A stretch of DNA of 64,000 bases from Calothrix anomala FACHB-343 (GTDB lineage Bacteria > Cyanobacteriota > Cyanobacteriia > Cyanobacteriales > Nostocaceae): positions 1 through 64,000 of the forward strand of contig NZ_JACJQG010000004.1 in the NCBI RefSeq assembly GCF_014696435.1, given 5' to 3'. Positions within the stretch are counted from its first letter, which is position 1. Every line of letters begins with the position of its first letter. Of this stretch, positions 25,407-35,000 are shown in pieces. The translations under genes and the position numbers were made by a program. The notes below the pieces were generated by a model. The model ran no database searches. It was not told the DNA's origin and worked only from the letters and a program-made list of their open reading frames with translations.

Positions 25407-26555
25407 ATGGCAAGATCAGCTACATCTACCAATCGCAAAGCCAAGTCTAAAACCCTGTCTCCCACAATTCCCAAGTGGGCAGATAATACAGAATTGGTGG
25501 GATTGGTGTTTGACCTAGAGGCGACTAGTTCGACTTCCCTCTATTCCCAGTACACAATTGGACTTCATGCTTGGTTTCTCGACCAAGTCAGACAATTTAA
25601 TCCGGAACTTTCGGCTTACCTCCATGATGGGGAGTCAGAAAAGCCCTTCAATATTTCGGCGCTGGAAGGTCAACTCCTCCCTAGTGGTAGACAACTGCAT
25701 CTAGAAGCCAAGCAAATTTACCATTGGCATGTTAACGCCCTTTCTCCCAGGGTGGCACAGTTTCTCGTGCAATGGTTGACCCAATTGCCCCAAACTTTAG
25801 CTTTACGAGATGCACCTTTGCAAATTAAACAGGTGAGTCTCGCCCATCCCCCCACCACCTACGCCCAATTGTTAGATTCAGCTTTAGAGAAACAAACTAA
25901 CGTGACTCTTAGCTTTGTTTCCCCTACCAGCTTTCGCCGTAAAGGTCATCATTTCCCCCTCCCGGTGCCGGTGAATTTGTTCCACAGTTATTTGCGGCGC
26001 TGGAATGACTTTTCGGGAATGGCTGTAGAAACGGAAGCTTTTCTCGACTGGATAGATGAAAGCGTGATTATCCATCAGCACCGCATCGAGTCGGTGAAAG
26101 TAGCGGCGGGTAAACGGGGTTCGGTGACTGGGTTTGTTGGGGCGATTTCCTGTGGTTTGAGTAAAACTGCTTTAGCTAATACAGAATTTACTAAATTATT
26201 TTATGCGCTAGTCAAACTCGCACCATACTGCGGTACGGGACATAAAACTACTTTTGGCTTAGGACAAACGCGCTTGGAATGGGTGGAACCGGAAGTTAAT
26301 ACATCTACCCAGGTATTAACAAATCTTTTGGGGGAACGGATTGCAGAATTAACAGCGATATTTACTGCCCAACGCAAACGCACCGGAGGCGATCGCGCTG
26401 ATAAAATAGCTGCAACATGGGCAACTATTCTCGCCCGTCGGGAAATGGGGGAATCATTACAAGCGATCGCCCAGGATTTAGAAATGCCCTATACTACGGT
26501 GAAAACCTACGTTAAGTTAGCGCGACGGGCGTTGAAACAGGAAGATGAAGTTTAA
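25407..26555 (+). CDS. cas6: Cas6 crRNA endonuclease with C-terminal HTH
   Basis: This 382-residue protein would cut the pre-crRNA within each repeat. The Cas6 part shows TNVTLSFVSPTSFRRKGHHF, then FPLPVPVNLFHSYLRRWN, VTGFVGAISC and the Gly-rich loop YCGTGHKTTFGLGQT near residue 280. After this, residues 310-382 form an extra segment with a helix-turn-helix-like end (ESLQAIAQDLEMPYTTVKTY, followed by KLARRALK), resembling sigma region 4. It is separate from the main cas operon by 2.5 kb but serves the same array by inference. No clear RBS precedes the ATG. Confidence 0.82.
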   Translation: MARSATSTNRKAKSKTLSPTIPKWADNTELVGLVFDLEATSSTSLYSQYTIGLHAWFLDQVRQFNPELSAYLHDGESEKPFNISALEGQLLPSGRQLHLEAKQIYHWHVNALSPRVAQFLVQWLTQLPQTLALRDAPLQIKQVSLAHPPTTYAQLLDSALEKQTNVTLSFVSPTSFRRKGHHFPLPVPVNLFHSYLRRWNDFSGMAVETEAFLDWIDESVIIHQHRIESVKVAAGKRGSVTGFVGAISCGLSKTALANTEFTKLFYALVKLAPYCGTGHKTTFGLGQTRLEWVEPEVNTSTQVLTNLLGERIAELTAIFTAQRKRTGGDRADKIAATWATILARREMGESLQAIAQDLEMPYTTVKTYVKLARRALKQEDEV

Positions 26556-26711
26556 AAAGTGCGATCGCTAGATTGTAGGCGATAATTTGAGCATTTTGCC
26601 AATCTACTATTTGATACATTCAAATCTTAGTAGAGATTGGGTTTTGTACCTAATACCGATTTAGATTATGTTGGCGATACATCAATATATTCTAGAGGGC
26701 ACGGCAGTGCC

Positions 26712-26891
26712 CATTGGTGTCAACTTAACGCCAAACCCTTATCCTAACTGGCTCCCATGCTCTGCGTGGGAGCAATGATCTGTGGGCTGCTGCCTAAATT
26801 TATTCAGAAGACGAGGCGGAGCCTCGCAATACGCATTTCCAGCCGGAGGCTGGAAACGAGATATAGAAAAGTTTTTAGCTTAAGTTGACAC
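26712..26891 (+). repeat. Repeat A, copy 2, with inverted termini
   Basis: GTGTCAACTTAA (26717-26728) and TTAAGTTGACAC (26880-26891) form 12-bp inverted termini around the same three hairpins as copy 1. The element sits inside another inverted repeat whose halves are GGGCACGGCAGTGCCC (left) and GGGCACTGCCGTGCCC (right). It therefore appears inserted into an older hairpin element. Confidence 0.8.
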
Positions 26892-26999
26892 GTATGGGCA
26901 CTGCCGTGCCCCTACAATTATCTTTAATTAACCTGTATTGCGATATACTCCATACTTTGACATCTGAAGTCTAATATTCGAGTTCAGAAGGGAAAGTTT

Positions 27000-27235
27000 C
27001 CGGTTTTGAAGTCGAAATTTCTTGTTCTAAAGTACAAGGTTGCTGTTTGGAAGGCGAAGTTTCTAGCTTTTTACGCGGATGTTGGTGTTTGGAAGGCGAA
27101 ACTTCCTGTTCTGAGGTGGAATGATGGTGTTCGGGAGGCGAAACTTCGAGATTTTTACTCGGATGTTGGTGTTCTGAAGGTGAAGCTTCGAGCTTTTTAC
27201 TCGGATGTTGGTGTTCGGGAGGCGATCGCTAATAT
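27000..27235 (+). repeat. 42-bp tandem repeat, about five units
   Basis: GGATGTTGGTG recurs at 27077, 27161 and 27203, giving a 42-bp period with diverged units between. The units are open in one frame from a TTG (14-residue repeats such as FYSDVGVLKVKLRA), but no RBS or natural start is seen. I treat this as a minisatellite rather than a gene. Confidence 0.7.
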
Positions 27236-27318
27236 TTTCTTACCCAAGTTTTATTATTAAAATAAATTCAATCTCATTTAACATCAATTGATAACCACAG
27301 TTAAACAAGACAACTAAA

Positions 27319-27576
27319 GTGAGTATTAATCTTAATTTGCCGCCAGAGCTAGAAAACGAACTTTCTCAAGAAGCTTCTCAGCTTAACTTAACTGTTTCCG
27401 AATATATTCTTCAGATTCTTACTGTCAGGCGTATAGCAAACCCACCCAAGACTGGATCTGAACTGGTTGCTTATTGGCAAAGTGAAGGTGTTATCAATTC
27501 TCGACCTGATATTACAGATAGTCAAGCCTATGCTCGTCAGTTGCGTCATGAAGCTGAAACCCGCGAACGAGCATAG
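27319..27576 (+). CDS. Small antitoxin-like protein (RHH type)
   Basis: This 85-residue protein starts at GTG. The N-terminal NLNLPPELENELSQEASQLNLTVSEYILQIL is typical of ribbon-helix-helix antitoxins: a strand, then two helices. The acidic/polar tail would contact a toxin. The next gene is a Uma2-type protein rather than a classical toxin, so the partner is uncertain. Confidence 0.55.
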   Translation: MSINLNLPPELENELSQEASQLNLTVSEYILQILTVRRIANPPKTGSELVAYWQSEGVINSRPDITDSQAYARQLRHEAETRERA

Positions 27577-27610
27577 GTAAAATAGAAAATTGAGTTTGTC
27601 TAATTCCTAA

Positions 27611-28174
27611 ATGCTACAAGCAGCATCCAGAACTCTAACGCTGGAAGAGTTTCTGCAATTACCAGAAACTAAACCTGCCAGTGAGTATATTGATGGTCAA
27701 ATTATCCAAAAACCAATGCCACAAGGCAAACATAGTGCGCTACAAGGAGAACTTGTACCGGCGATTAATTTTATAGTCAAGCCAAAACGTCTGGCTCGTG
27801 CGTTTCCTGAGTTACGTTGTACTTTTGGCGGACGTTCAATTGTTCCTGATATTGCAGTTGTCGTTTGGGAGAGGATTCCCCGTGATGAGAATGGGGAAGT
27901 TGCAAATATCTTTCCTATTGCTCCCGATTGGACAATTGAAATTTTGTCTCCCGATCAAAGCCAAACTAAGGTAACCAAAAATATTCTCCATTGTCTCAAA
28001 CATGGAACGCAAATGGGATGGTTAATCGATCCAGATGAGCAAACTGTGTTTGTTTATCGTCCTAAGCAAGAAACTGAGGTGTTTGACGATTCAGATGCAA
28101 TCTTACCTACGCCAGCTTTTGCAAATGATTTACAGCTTACCGTTAAGGATTTGTTTGCTTGGTTGTTGGAGTGA
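27611..28174 (+). CDS. Uma2 family protein (DUF820 nuclease fold)
   Basis: This 187-residue protein of the Uma2 family is very abundant in cyanobacteria and has a predicted restriction-endonuclease-like core. Seen are the start TLEEFLQLPETKPASEYIDGQI, the core SIVPDIAVVVWERIP, then WTIEILSPDQSQTKV, HCLKHGTQMGWLIDPDEQTV and FVYRP. The acidic residues of PD...E-x-L/S are present. The biological role of the family is not established. It begins 34 bp after the RHH-like gene. Confidence 0.8.
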   Translation: MLQAASRTLTLEEFLQLPETKPASEYIDGQIIQKPMPQGKHSALQGELVPAINFIVKPKRLARAFPELRCTFGGRSIVPDIAVVVWERIPRDENGEVANIFPIAPDWTIEILSPDQSQTKVTKNILHCLKHGTQMGWLIDPDEQTVFVYRPKQETEVFDDSDAILPTPAFANDLQLTVKDLFAWLLE

Positions 28175-28192
28175 TGGCAAGTGGAGGTTTAG

Positions 28193-28414
28193 ATGAAACC
28201 AGACTTTGATAGTATGAGTATTGCTGAACTGCGAGCTTATCTACTTTTACATCGAAATGATGATGAGGCTTTTTACAAACTTGCCGATCGCCTAGAAGCC
28301 AGTTCTGAGGATACTGACTTATACCCAATTCCAGATACACCAGAAAACATTGCCATCATGGAAGCAGCGATTCAAGAACAGGTGAGGAAGTTGGAACAGA
28401 AGCGACAAGGTTAA
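28193..28414 (+). CDS. DUF6887-like small protein
   Basis: This 73-residue protein has MKPDFDSMSIAELRAYLLLH, RNDDEAFYKLADRLEA and a helical tail, which matches a common cyanobacterial small-protein family (DUF6887, from memory). The function is unknown. It starts 18 bp after the Uma2 gene, on the same strand. Confidence 0.6.
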   Translation: MKPDFDSMSIAELRAYLLLHRNDDEAFYKLADRLEASSEDTDLYPIPDTPENIAIMEAAIQEQVRKLEQKRQG

Positions 28415-28430
28415 GCGATCGCTCAATCGC

Positions 28431-29171
28431 TTAACTCTCAATTTTTTGTGCGTGAACAGGTAAACTTTTATTGGCGAAAACCTCTGCAATCATTTGTGCG
28501 CGGGAGGAAACTTCTAGCTTGCGAAACATCCGCTTTAAGGCTTGCTTGACTGAATTTTCTGTAATCCACAGTTGAGCGCCAATTTCTGCGTTGGTGTATC
28601 CTTGTGCAACTAATTCCGCAATTTGCATTTCTCTAGGCGTGAGGCGATGAATTGCTAAAGTTTGCTGTGGAGAACGCACGGTTGCTACCCAAGTTGATAA
28701 GTGCAAACAAAGGGCACTTAAATCTAACAGATTTTGTGTATCAAAGGCTGGCTTTCCTTGCTCGCGGGTTAAGCCGACACCACCTATTAATTTACCATTG
28801 GTAACCAATGGCCCTGCCATCACATGCCAATGATCCTGGCGCGGACAAATCAATCGCCAGGTTTTAGGCGATACTACTAATGCTTCGTGTACGGGAGTAT
28901 GTCGCTCAACTATGTGACGCAAAACTGGGTTGTGTTCAATGGATAAGGCGAGTTGAAAGGTTTGTTGTAGCTTGCTGTCTACTTTGGGAAGGCGATCGTA
29001 AAAGAATAAGCCGCAGCGTTTTGCGGCAAAGTAGTCTTTGAATTCTAGCAATACTTGCGATCGCAATTCTTGTTCGTTTTTGGCTTGGGCAATGGCTGCA
29101 AATAATGCTTGTAAGTTCGCCATGATGGCAAGTTGTACTCGTTCGAGGACTAGGCGCATTCTGGTAATCAT
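28431..29171 (-). CDS. GAF-LuxR transcription regulator
   Basis: This 246-residue regulator has a GAF-like sensor region at about residues 20-160 and a LuxR-type HTH at about 180-235 (RLTPREMQIAELVAQGYTNA, ITENSVKQALKRMFRKLEV). The gene is divergent to the sulfurtransferase at 29210, so it could control that gene. A shorter start (MANLQALF, 29123) is possible. No phospho-acceptor domain is seen, so the signal is probably a ligand bound to the GAF part. Confidence 0.8.
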   Translation of the reverse strand: MITRMRLVLERVQLAIMANLQALFAAIAQAKNEQELRSQVLLEFKDYFAAKRCGLFFYDRLPKVDSKLQQTFQLALSIEHNPVLRHIVERHTPVHEALVVSPKTWRLICPRQDHWHVMAGPLVTNGKLIGGVGLTREQGKPAFDTQNLLDLSALCLHLSTWVATVRSPQQTLAIHRLTPREMQIAELVAQGYTNAEIGAQLWITENSVKQALKRMFRKLEVSSRAQMIAEVFANKSLPVHAQKIES

Positions 29172-29209
29172 TTTAATCTTAGCCTGTGTGCAAATGCAGG
29201 AGAAATCTT

Positions 29210-30043
29210 ATGTCTCAGTATGCTCATCCTGAAGTTTTAGTTGATACCCAATGGCTGTTAGAACATTTACACGATCCTCAGGTGCGGATAGTAGAAGTTG
29301 ATACTAATCCTCAACTATACAAAGATGCTCATATCCCCGGTGCTGTTTTCTGGAATATCTTCTCTGATTTACTTTTACCCAATTTGCAAATTAATTTTGA
29401 CCCCGCAGCTATGGCAAAATTACTATCTCGTTCGGGTATAAATAATGATACAACTGTAGTAGCTTACGGTAGTTATCCAGGTACGGGAGCTTGGATTTTT
29501 TGGTTGTTAAAAGTGCTTGGACATGAGAATGTCCTGGTGCTGAATGGGGGATATCAAAAATGGATGGCGGAAAATCTCCCGGTAGCAACAGGTTTATCAG
29601 ATTTTCCACCTAGTGAGTATTTTATCTCAGATATTGATACAGAAAAGCGAATATTTTTGGAAGAAGTTCAAGCTTCGATTGGTAACCCAAATCGGGTATT
29701 GTTGGATGTGCGATCGCTTGCAGAATATCGCGGTGAATTCTTTTTCGATCAACCGCCTGTGGGGAAGGAACGTGCTGGACATATTCCCGGTGCTGTACAT
29801 GTTGAGCATCTGCTGACTTTAAATGAGGATGGAACTTTTAAGTCTTTTGCCCAGTTACAAGCACTGTACGCTAGTCAGGGAATTACACCGGATAAAGAAA
29901 TTATCCCTTACTGCGCCATTGGTGGGCGATCGGGTTTTACATGGTTTGTTTTGAAATATTTACTGGGTTATCCCCAGGTGAGAAATTATGATGGTTCGTG
30001 GAATGAATGGAGCCGAATTCCTGATGTAGCTATTGAGAGATGA
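29210..30043 (+). CDS. Two-domain sulfurtransferase (rhodanese)
   Basis: This 277-residue protein with two rhodanese domains would transfer sulfur from thiosulfate or 3-mercaptopyruvate to an acceptor. The first domain has VRIVEVDTNPQLYKDAHIPGA and WIFWLLKVLGHENVLVLNGG. The second has LLDVRSLAEY, GHIPGAVH and the active-site loop PYC235AIGGRSG, then NYDGSWNEWS. The ATG at 29210 is chosen because AGGAG lies 8 bp before it; a TTG/ATG further upstream would add unlike residues. It is divergent from the GAF-LuxR regulator. Confidence 0.88.
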   Translation: MSQYAHPEVLVDTQWLLEHLHDPQVRIVEVDTNPQLYKDAHIPGAVFWNIFSDLLLPNLQINFDPAAMAKLLSRSGINNDTTVVAYGSYPGTGAWIFWLLKVLGHENVLVLNGGYQKWMAENLPVATGLSDFPPSEYFISDIDTEKRIFLEEVQASIGNPNRVLLDVRSLAEYRGEFFFDQPPVGKERAGHIPGAVHVEHLLTLNEDGTFKSFAQLQALYASQGITPDKEIIPYCAIGGRSGFTWFVLKYLLGYPQVRNYDGSWNEWSRIPDVAIER

Positions 30044-30627
30044 AAAAAGGCAGGGGGAAGAGGATTTTGGGGTTTTTGCACAGATGAGGGAATTATAACT
30101 AGTACAGCACGGCGTAAATAAACAGACCATTCAAAATCAACAAAACGCTTACTCTGTCTTAATTTTGAATTTTGAATTTTGAATTTTGAATTCCGCCTTG
30201 CGGTACTAGATTGAACCGCCAAGACGCCAAGGACGCCAAGAGCACGCTGTAGGGGCACGGCACCGACAATCTTTTGGTACATACAATAATTTTACTGGTG
30301 CCGTGCCCCTACTACTACGACAGATGTGGTTTAAATAGGTGAAAACTGCTGTAATCAGAGGGGATTTCCAGAGAATAAATTACCCAACTTATTTAAGGAG
30401 ATTTTTCTTTACTTCCCCCTGCCCCCAGCCCCCCTGCTTGCATAGCAATTGGTTATTTTTTTAATTGGAAGTCCTGAGGCGTTTCTAATTCACCTGAGAC
30501 GAGATTACCTTTCCTACTAATGAGAGAGAAAGTAAAAATCTATTCTGTTCTATAGTTATTCACATTGCTGCGGATTCGGAAATGGTTGTTACTTTGTCAG
30601 GAAGTAGCAACTTTAATTTAATGCATT
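30044..30627. other. Repeat-rich non-coding region
   Basis: No gene is seen. It holds (TTTTGAA)n heptamers at about 30160-30192, a CGCCAAG-type repeat near 30215-30240, an inverted repeat with arms GTAGGGGCACGGCACC (30249-30264) and GGTGCCGTGCCCCTAC (30297-30312), C-rich tracts near 30410-30440, and one copy of a TTGGAAGTCC element end (30449-30478). Confidence 0.7.
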
Positions 30628-32019
30628 GTGAAAAAGCTAGATGTCTTTATTGATAGCTGGGTTTATCGTGACATCTGGTTAATTTTGCCTTGGCTGTTGG
30701 AGGGTGAGCCAGTGGAGACGCCGAAGAGTGATCATTTTATTCCCAAAAAGCTTTCGGGTAAACAGGGGTTGTTGGTGGGGTTGGGGCTAGGTTTGGTTTT
30801 AGCTATTGGCGGAATGAGTATATTTTCTCGTTTTGGCAATCAGCGTTCGGCTGCTCCGCCTGCTGCTCCTGCTGCGGCGAAAAATTCGGCTTTACCTGTG
30901 GAAGTTCAACAAGTTGGTACGAGTACGACAGAGGAAAGTTCGGATTTTGTGGGGGCGTTGGAAGCGCAGCAAAAGGTGACGTTACAGCCGCAAATTCAAG
31001 GACGGATTGAGACGATTTTTGTGTCTAGCGGACAACGGGTGCAGAAGGGTACGCCGATTGCTGCTTTAAGTTTAGATCAAACTCAGGCGAATGTGGCGAG
31101 TGCGATCGCGGCTGCGAATGCGTCTCAAGCTGGGTTAAAAACGGCTCAAGCTCAACTCCAGCAAGCCCAGGCGCAACGCACTAAGGCGGCGGCAAATGTG
31201 GAGTTGCAACGTACCCAATTTAACCGCACGCAACAATTGGTGGCTGAGGGCGCACAAGCAAGACAGCAGTTAGATTTGGCAAGAAATAATTTACAAGCCG
31301 CGATCGCGGATTTACAAGCGGTTGATAAGGAAGTGGCGGCGGGAAATGCGGCGATTCGGCAAGCGGAAGCGAATGTTCGCGCGGCGCAAGCTGATACGGC
31401 GGCGGCGCAGGTGAATGTGAATCAGAAACAAGTGGTATCACCGATTACTGGTGTTGTCGGTGAATTCCCGGTGAAGGTGGGGGATTTTGTGAATACTGGG
31501 CAAACAATTACTACAATTACTCAAAATGATGCCCTGGATTTGAATTTGTCTGTTCCTTCCAATCGCTTGAAACAATTGCGAGTTGGTTTACCGGTGCAGT
31601 TAATCGATCCTACCACTCAAAAAGCGATCGGTACGGGGTCAATTAACTACATTTCACCCACAGTCAGTCCTAATCAGCAGTCGATTTTGAGTAAGGCTCG
31701 CTTTGCGAATTCCCAAGGTAGATTACGGGATGGGCAATATGTGCAAGGGCGGGTGATTTGGAATCGTCAACCGGGTATTTTAATTCCGACTGTGGCGATT
31801 TCTCGGATTGGCGGACAAAGTTTTGTGTTTGTGACGGAAAATACGACGGTGAATGGCAAACCGCAGCAAGTTGTTCATCAACGCTTAGTCAGGCTGGGCG
31901 ATATTCAAGGGACAAATTACCAAGTCCTCGAAGGACTAAAACCAGGGGAAACAATTGTTACCTCTGGAATTCTCAAATTACGAGAAGGCACACCAATTCA
32001 ACCACAATCTGAAAATTAG
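30628..32019 (+). CDS. RND efflux periplasmic adaptor
   Basis: This 463-residue membrane-fusion protein links an inner-membrane RND pump to an outer-membrane channel. It has a hydrophobic segment at about residues 48-67 (GLLVGLGLGLVLAIGG). A lipoyl-type half (VTLQPQIQGRIETIFVSSGQ) and a long Ala/Gln-rich coiled coil at 155-265 follow. The second lipoyl half is VVSPITGVVGEFPVKVGD, with a beta-barrel domain after it. GTG at 30628 is used. The pump gene starts 11 bp downstream. Confidence 0.88.
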   Translation: MKKLDVFIDSWVYRDIWLILPWLLEGEPVETPKSDHFIPKKLSGKQGLLVGLGLGLVLAIGGMSIFSRFGNQRSAAPPAAPAAAKNSALPVEVQQVGTSTTEESSDFVGALEAQQKVTLQPQIQGRIETIFVSSGQRVQKGTPIAALSLDQTQANVASAIAAANASQAGLKTAQAQLQQAQAQRTKAAANVELQRTQFNRTQQLVAEGAQARQQLDLARNNLQAAIADLQAVDKEVAAGNAAIRQAEANVRAAQADTAAAQVNVNQKQVVSPITGVVGEFPVKVGDFVNTGQTITTITQNDALDLNLSVPSNRLKQLRVGLPVQLIDPTTQKAIGTGSINYISPTVSPNQQSILSKARFANSQGRLRDGQYVQGRVIWNRQPGILIPTVAISRIGGQSFVFVTENTTVNGKPQQVVHQRLVRLGDIQGTNYQVLEGLKPGETIVTSGILKLREGTPIQPQSEN

Positions 32020-32030
32020 GACAAACGCTT

Positions 32031-35000
32031 GTGTCGATTGCGAATAATTTTATCAAACGTCCGGTATTAACTACCGTTTGTTCTCTGCTAATTCTGATTT
32101 TGGGTGGTGTGTGTATTCCTTTACTACCCTTGAATTATTTACCTGATATTGCGCCGATTCGCGTCCAGGTGTCAGCTAACTATACTGGGGCGGATGTGGC
32201 GACGGTGGAAAGTGCTGTGACGACTACGTTAGAACGTCAGCTTAATGGTGTCGAGGGGATGCAGTACATGACCTCGAATAGTTCTGCGGGAAGTAGTCAA
32301 ATCTCCGTATATTTCGGGTCGGAAACTGATAAAGATATTGCCCAGGTAAACGTACAAAATCGCCTTGCTAGGGCGACACCACGCTTACCCACCAGCGTGC
32401 AACAATTGGGGGTAACTGCACAAACGGCTTCGACTAGTATTTTGTTGGTATATACCTTTTATGCGGAAAATAACGAGTACGATCCGCTATTTATTAGTAA
32501 TTATATTGATTTAAATTTACGCGATCAACTGCTGCGTACCCCTGGGGTGGGAGATTTGACGATTTTTGGCGAAAAACGCTATGCGATGCGGTTATGGCTT
32601 GACCCCAATGCGTTAGCGAGTCGCCAATTAACTGTGGCGGATGTGGCGACAGCATTGCGATCGCAAAATATTCTCGCTGGGGCGGGTACTATTGGTCAAG
32701 CACCCATCCCCCCCGGACAAAGTTATGAAATTCCCCTGCGGGTGAACGGACAATTTAAGGATGCGTCGGAGTTTGAGAATTTAGTTATTAAAGCTGGAAG
32801 TGATGGTAATTTAATTAAACTTAAAGATGTGGGTCGGGCGGAACTCGGCTCGGAAACTTATAGTAGTAATGCGCGAAATAATGGTAAACCCGCCATTGGG
32901 GTGGCGATTTATCAGTCACCGGGAAGTAATGCGCTAGATGTGGCGAAGAATATTCAAGCGCAAATGAATGAACTGATTAAGGACTTTCCCCCTGGGTTAA
33001 AAACTCAAATTGTTTACGATACGGTGGGATTTGTCCAAGCTTCTTTGGAAGAGGTGGTAAAAACTCTAGTAGAAGCGATCGCATTAGTTGTCTTGGTAAT
33101 TTTTCTGTTTCTCCAAGACTGGCGTGCTACAGTGATTCCGATTATTGCGATTCCTGTTTCTTTAATTGGGGCGTTAGCATTTGCCTATGTATTTAGATTT
33201 TCCCTGAATAATTTAACTTTATTTGGCTTAATCTTAGCCACCGGGTTAGTTGTTGATGATGCGATTATTGTTGTGGAAGCGATCGCGGGTAAAATTGAAC
33301 AGGGTGTGAGGCCTTTACAAGCTTCCTTTGAAGCTATGGAGGAATTGAGTGGTGCGATAATTGCCACATCTCTGGTATTAATGGCGGTGTTTCTTCCTGT
33401 AGCCTTTTTCCCTGGTTCCACCGGAAAACTGTATCAGCAATTCGCCTTAGTTATTGCCTTTTCGATTACTATCTCCACATTTAACGCCCTCTCTTTCACT
33501 CCCAGCATGTCTGCAATCTTGCTGCGTCCCCCTCAACCCAAACGCGGCCCCTTGGGTTGGTTTTTCAATAAGTTTAATCAGATTTTGGCATGGATTATTA
33601 GGCGATATTTAGCAATTGTTAATTTCTTAATTCGCCTGCGTTATGCTGTGGTGGCTTTATTTGTTGTCGGGTTAGCTGGGACTTATTTTATGTTTACCCA
33701 TGTCCCGACTGGATTTGTCCCGACTGAGGATCAGGGGATTGTTTTGGGGATTATTCAAGCGCCAGATGGGGTATCTCTAGCTTACACTGATGAAGTAATT
33801 ACCAAGTTGGAGGCCATTCTCCAAAAAGAACCAGAAATTGATAATGTGTTTGCGACTTCCGGCTTTGGCTTTGCGGGTAGCGGCTCAAATCGCGGGGTAT
33901 TTTTCGCCAAGCTGAAACCTTGGGAAGAACGGAAAGAAAAAGAACAAAGTGCTTCAGCAATTTTAGGGCGGATTAATGGTGCATTCCAAACCATCCCCCA
34001 AGCGATTATCACCGCCGTCAATCCCCCACCAATTCAAGGTTTTAGTACTTTGGGCGGTTTTGAGTTACAGTTGGAAGACCGTACCAATGGGCGATTAACA
34101 ATTGATGATTTTTATGCCAATGCTCAAGCCATCATCGCCGAAGCTAACCAACAACCAGCCTTGAGAGGGGGAGTATTTACCCAGTTTACCGCCAGCACTC
34201 CCCAATTTCAAATTGATTTCGACCGCAATCGTCTGCAAGCGTTGAATGTAGATTTTCAACAAGCTGTAAATACCTTGGGTGCGGCGATTGGTTCCCAGTA
34301 TGTGAATGATTTTACCTTGGGACAACAAAGTTATCGGGTATACGTCCAAGCTGAGGGGAATTATAGGCGATCGCCAAATGATATTAATCAGTTGTATGTG
34401 CGATCGGCAAACGATCAAATGATTCGCTTGAGTGAGGTAGCAACGCTGACACCAATTACTGGGCCTTCGGTAATTTCTCACTATAACGGCTTCCGCTCTA
34501 TTAATATCCAAGGTAGGGAAGCTCAAGGTTACAGTAGCGGACAAGCAATTCAAGCTATGCAACAAGCTGTAAATGCTGCCGCTTTACCTGGGGTAGGTAG
34601 CAATTGGACAGGAACCGCTAGGGAAGAATTATCTGCTGGTAATTTGGGAATTCTCATCTTTGGCTTCGGGATTGTAATGGTGTTTCTCACTCTTTCCGCC
34701 CAGTATGAAAGTTATATTGACCCAGCGATTATTTTGTTAACTGTACCATTGGCGTTGTTGGGTGCGTTGAGTTCTTTAGCGTTGCGCGGTTTGGTAAATG
34801 ATGTTTACGCCAATGTCGCCTTAGTCATGTTAATCGGCTTGGCTTCCAAAAACGCTATTTTGATTGTCGAGTTTGCCAACCAAGCTTTAGAACAAGGGAT
34901 GTCAATTTCTCAAGCTGCTTTAAGCGCCGCCCAAGAGAGATTTCGCCCGATTGTCATGACTTCAGCTTCGTCATTGCTGGGATTTTTCCCCCTAGTCATC

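Larger units (their letters stand above)
26556..27318. other. Repeat-rich non-coding region
   Basis: No gene is supported here. It contains repeat A copy 2 nested in a split inverted repeat (26685-26915) and a 42-bp-period tandem repeat (27000-27235). The 80 bp before 27319 are plain AT-rich sequence. Confidence 0.7.

Noticed and set aside
27006-27260. 84-residue repeat protein
   Set aside because: It starts at a TTG with no RBS and is entirely made of the 42-bp repeat, so it is listed as a repeat.
34095-34565. Minus-strand 156-codon frame inside the RND pump gene
   Set aside because: It lies fully within a gene with clear AcrB motifs; the translation matches no family.
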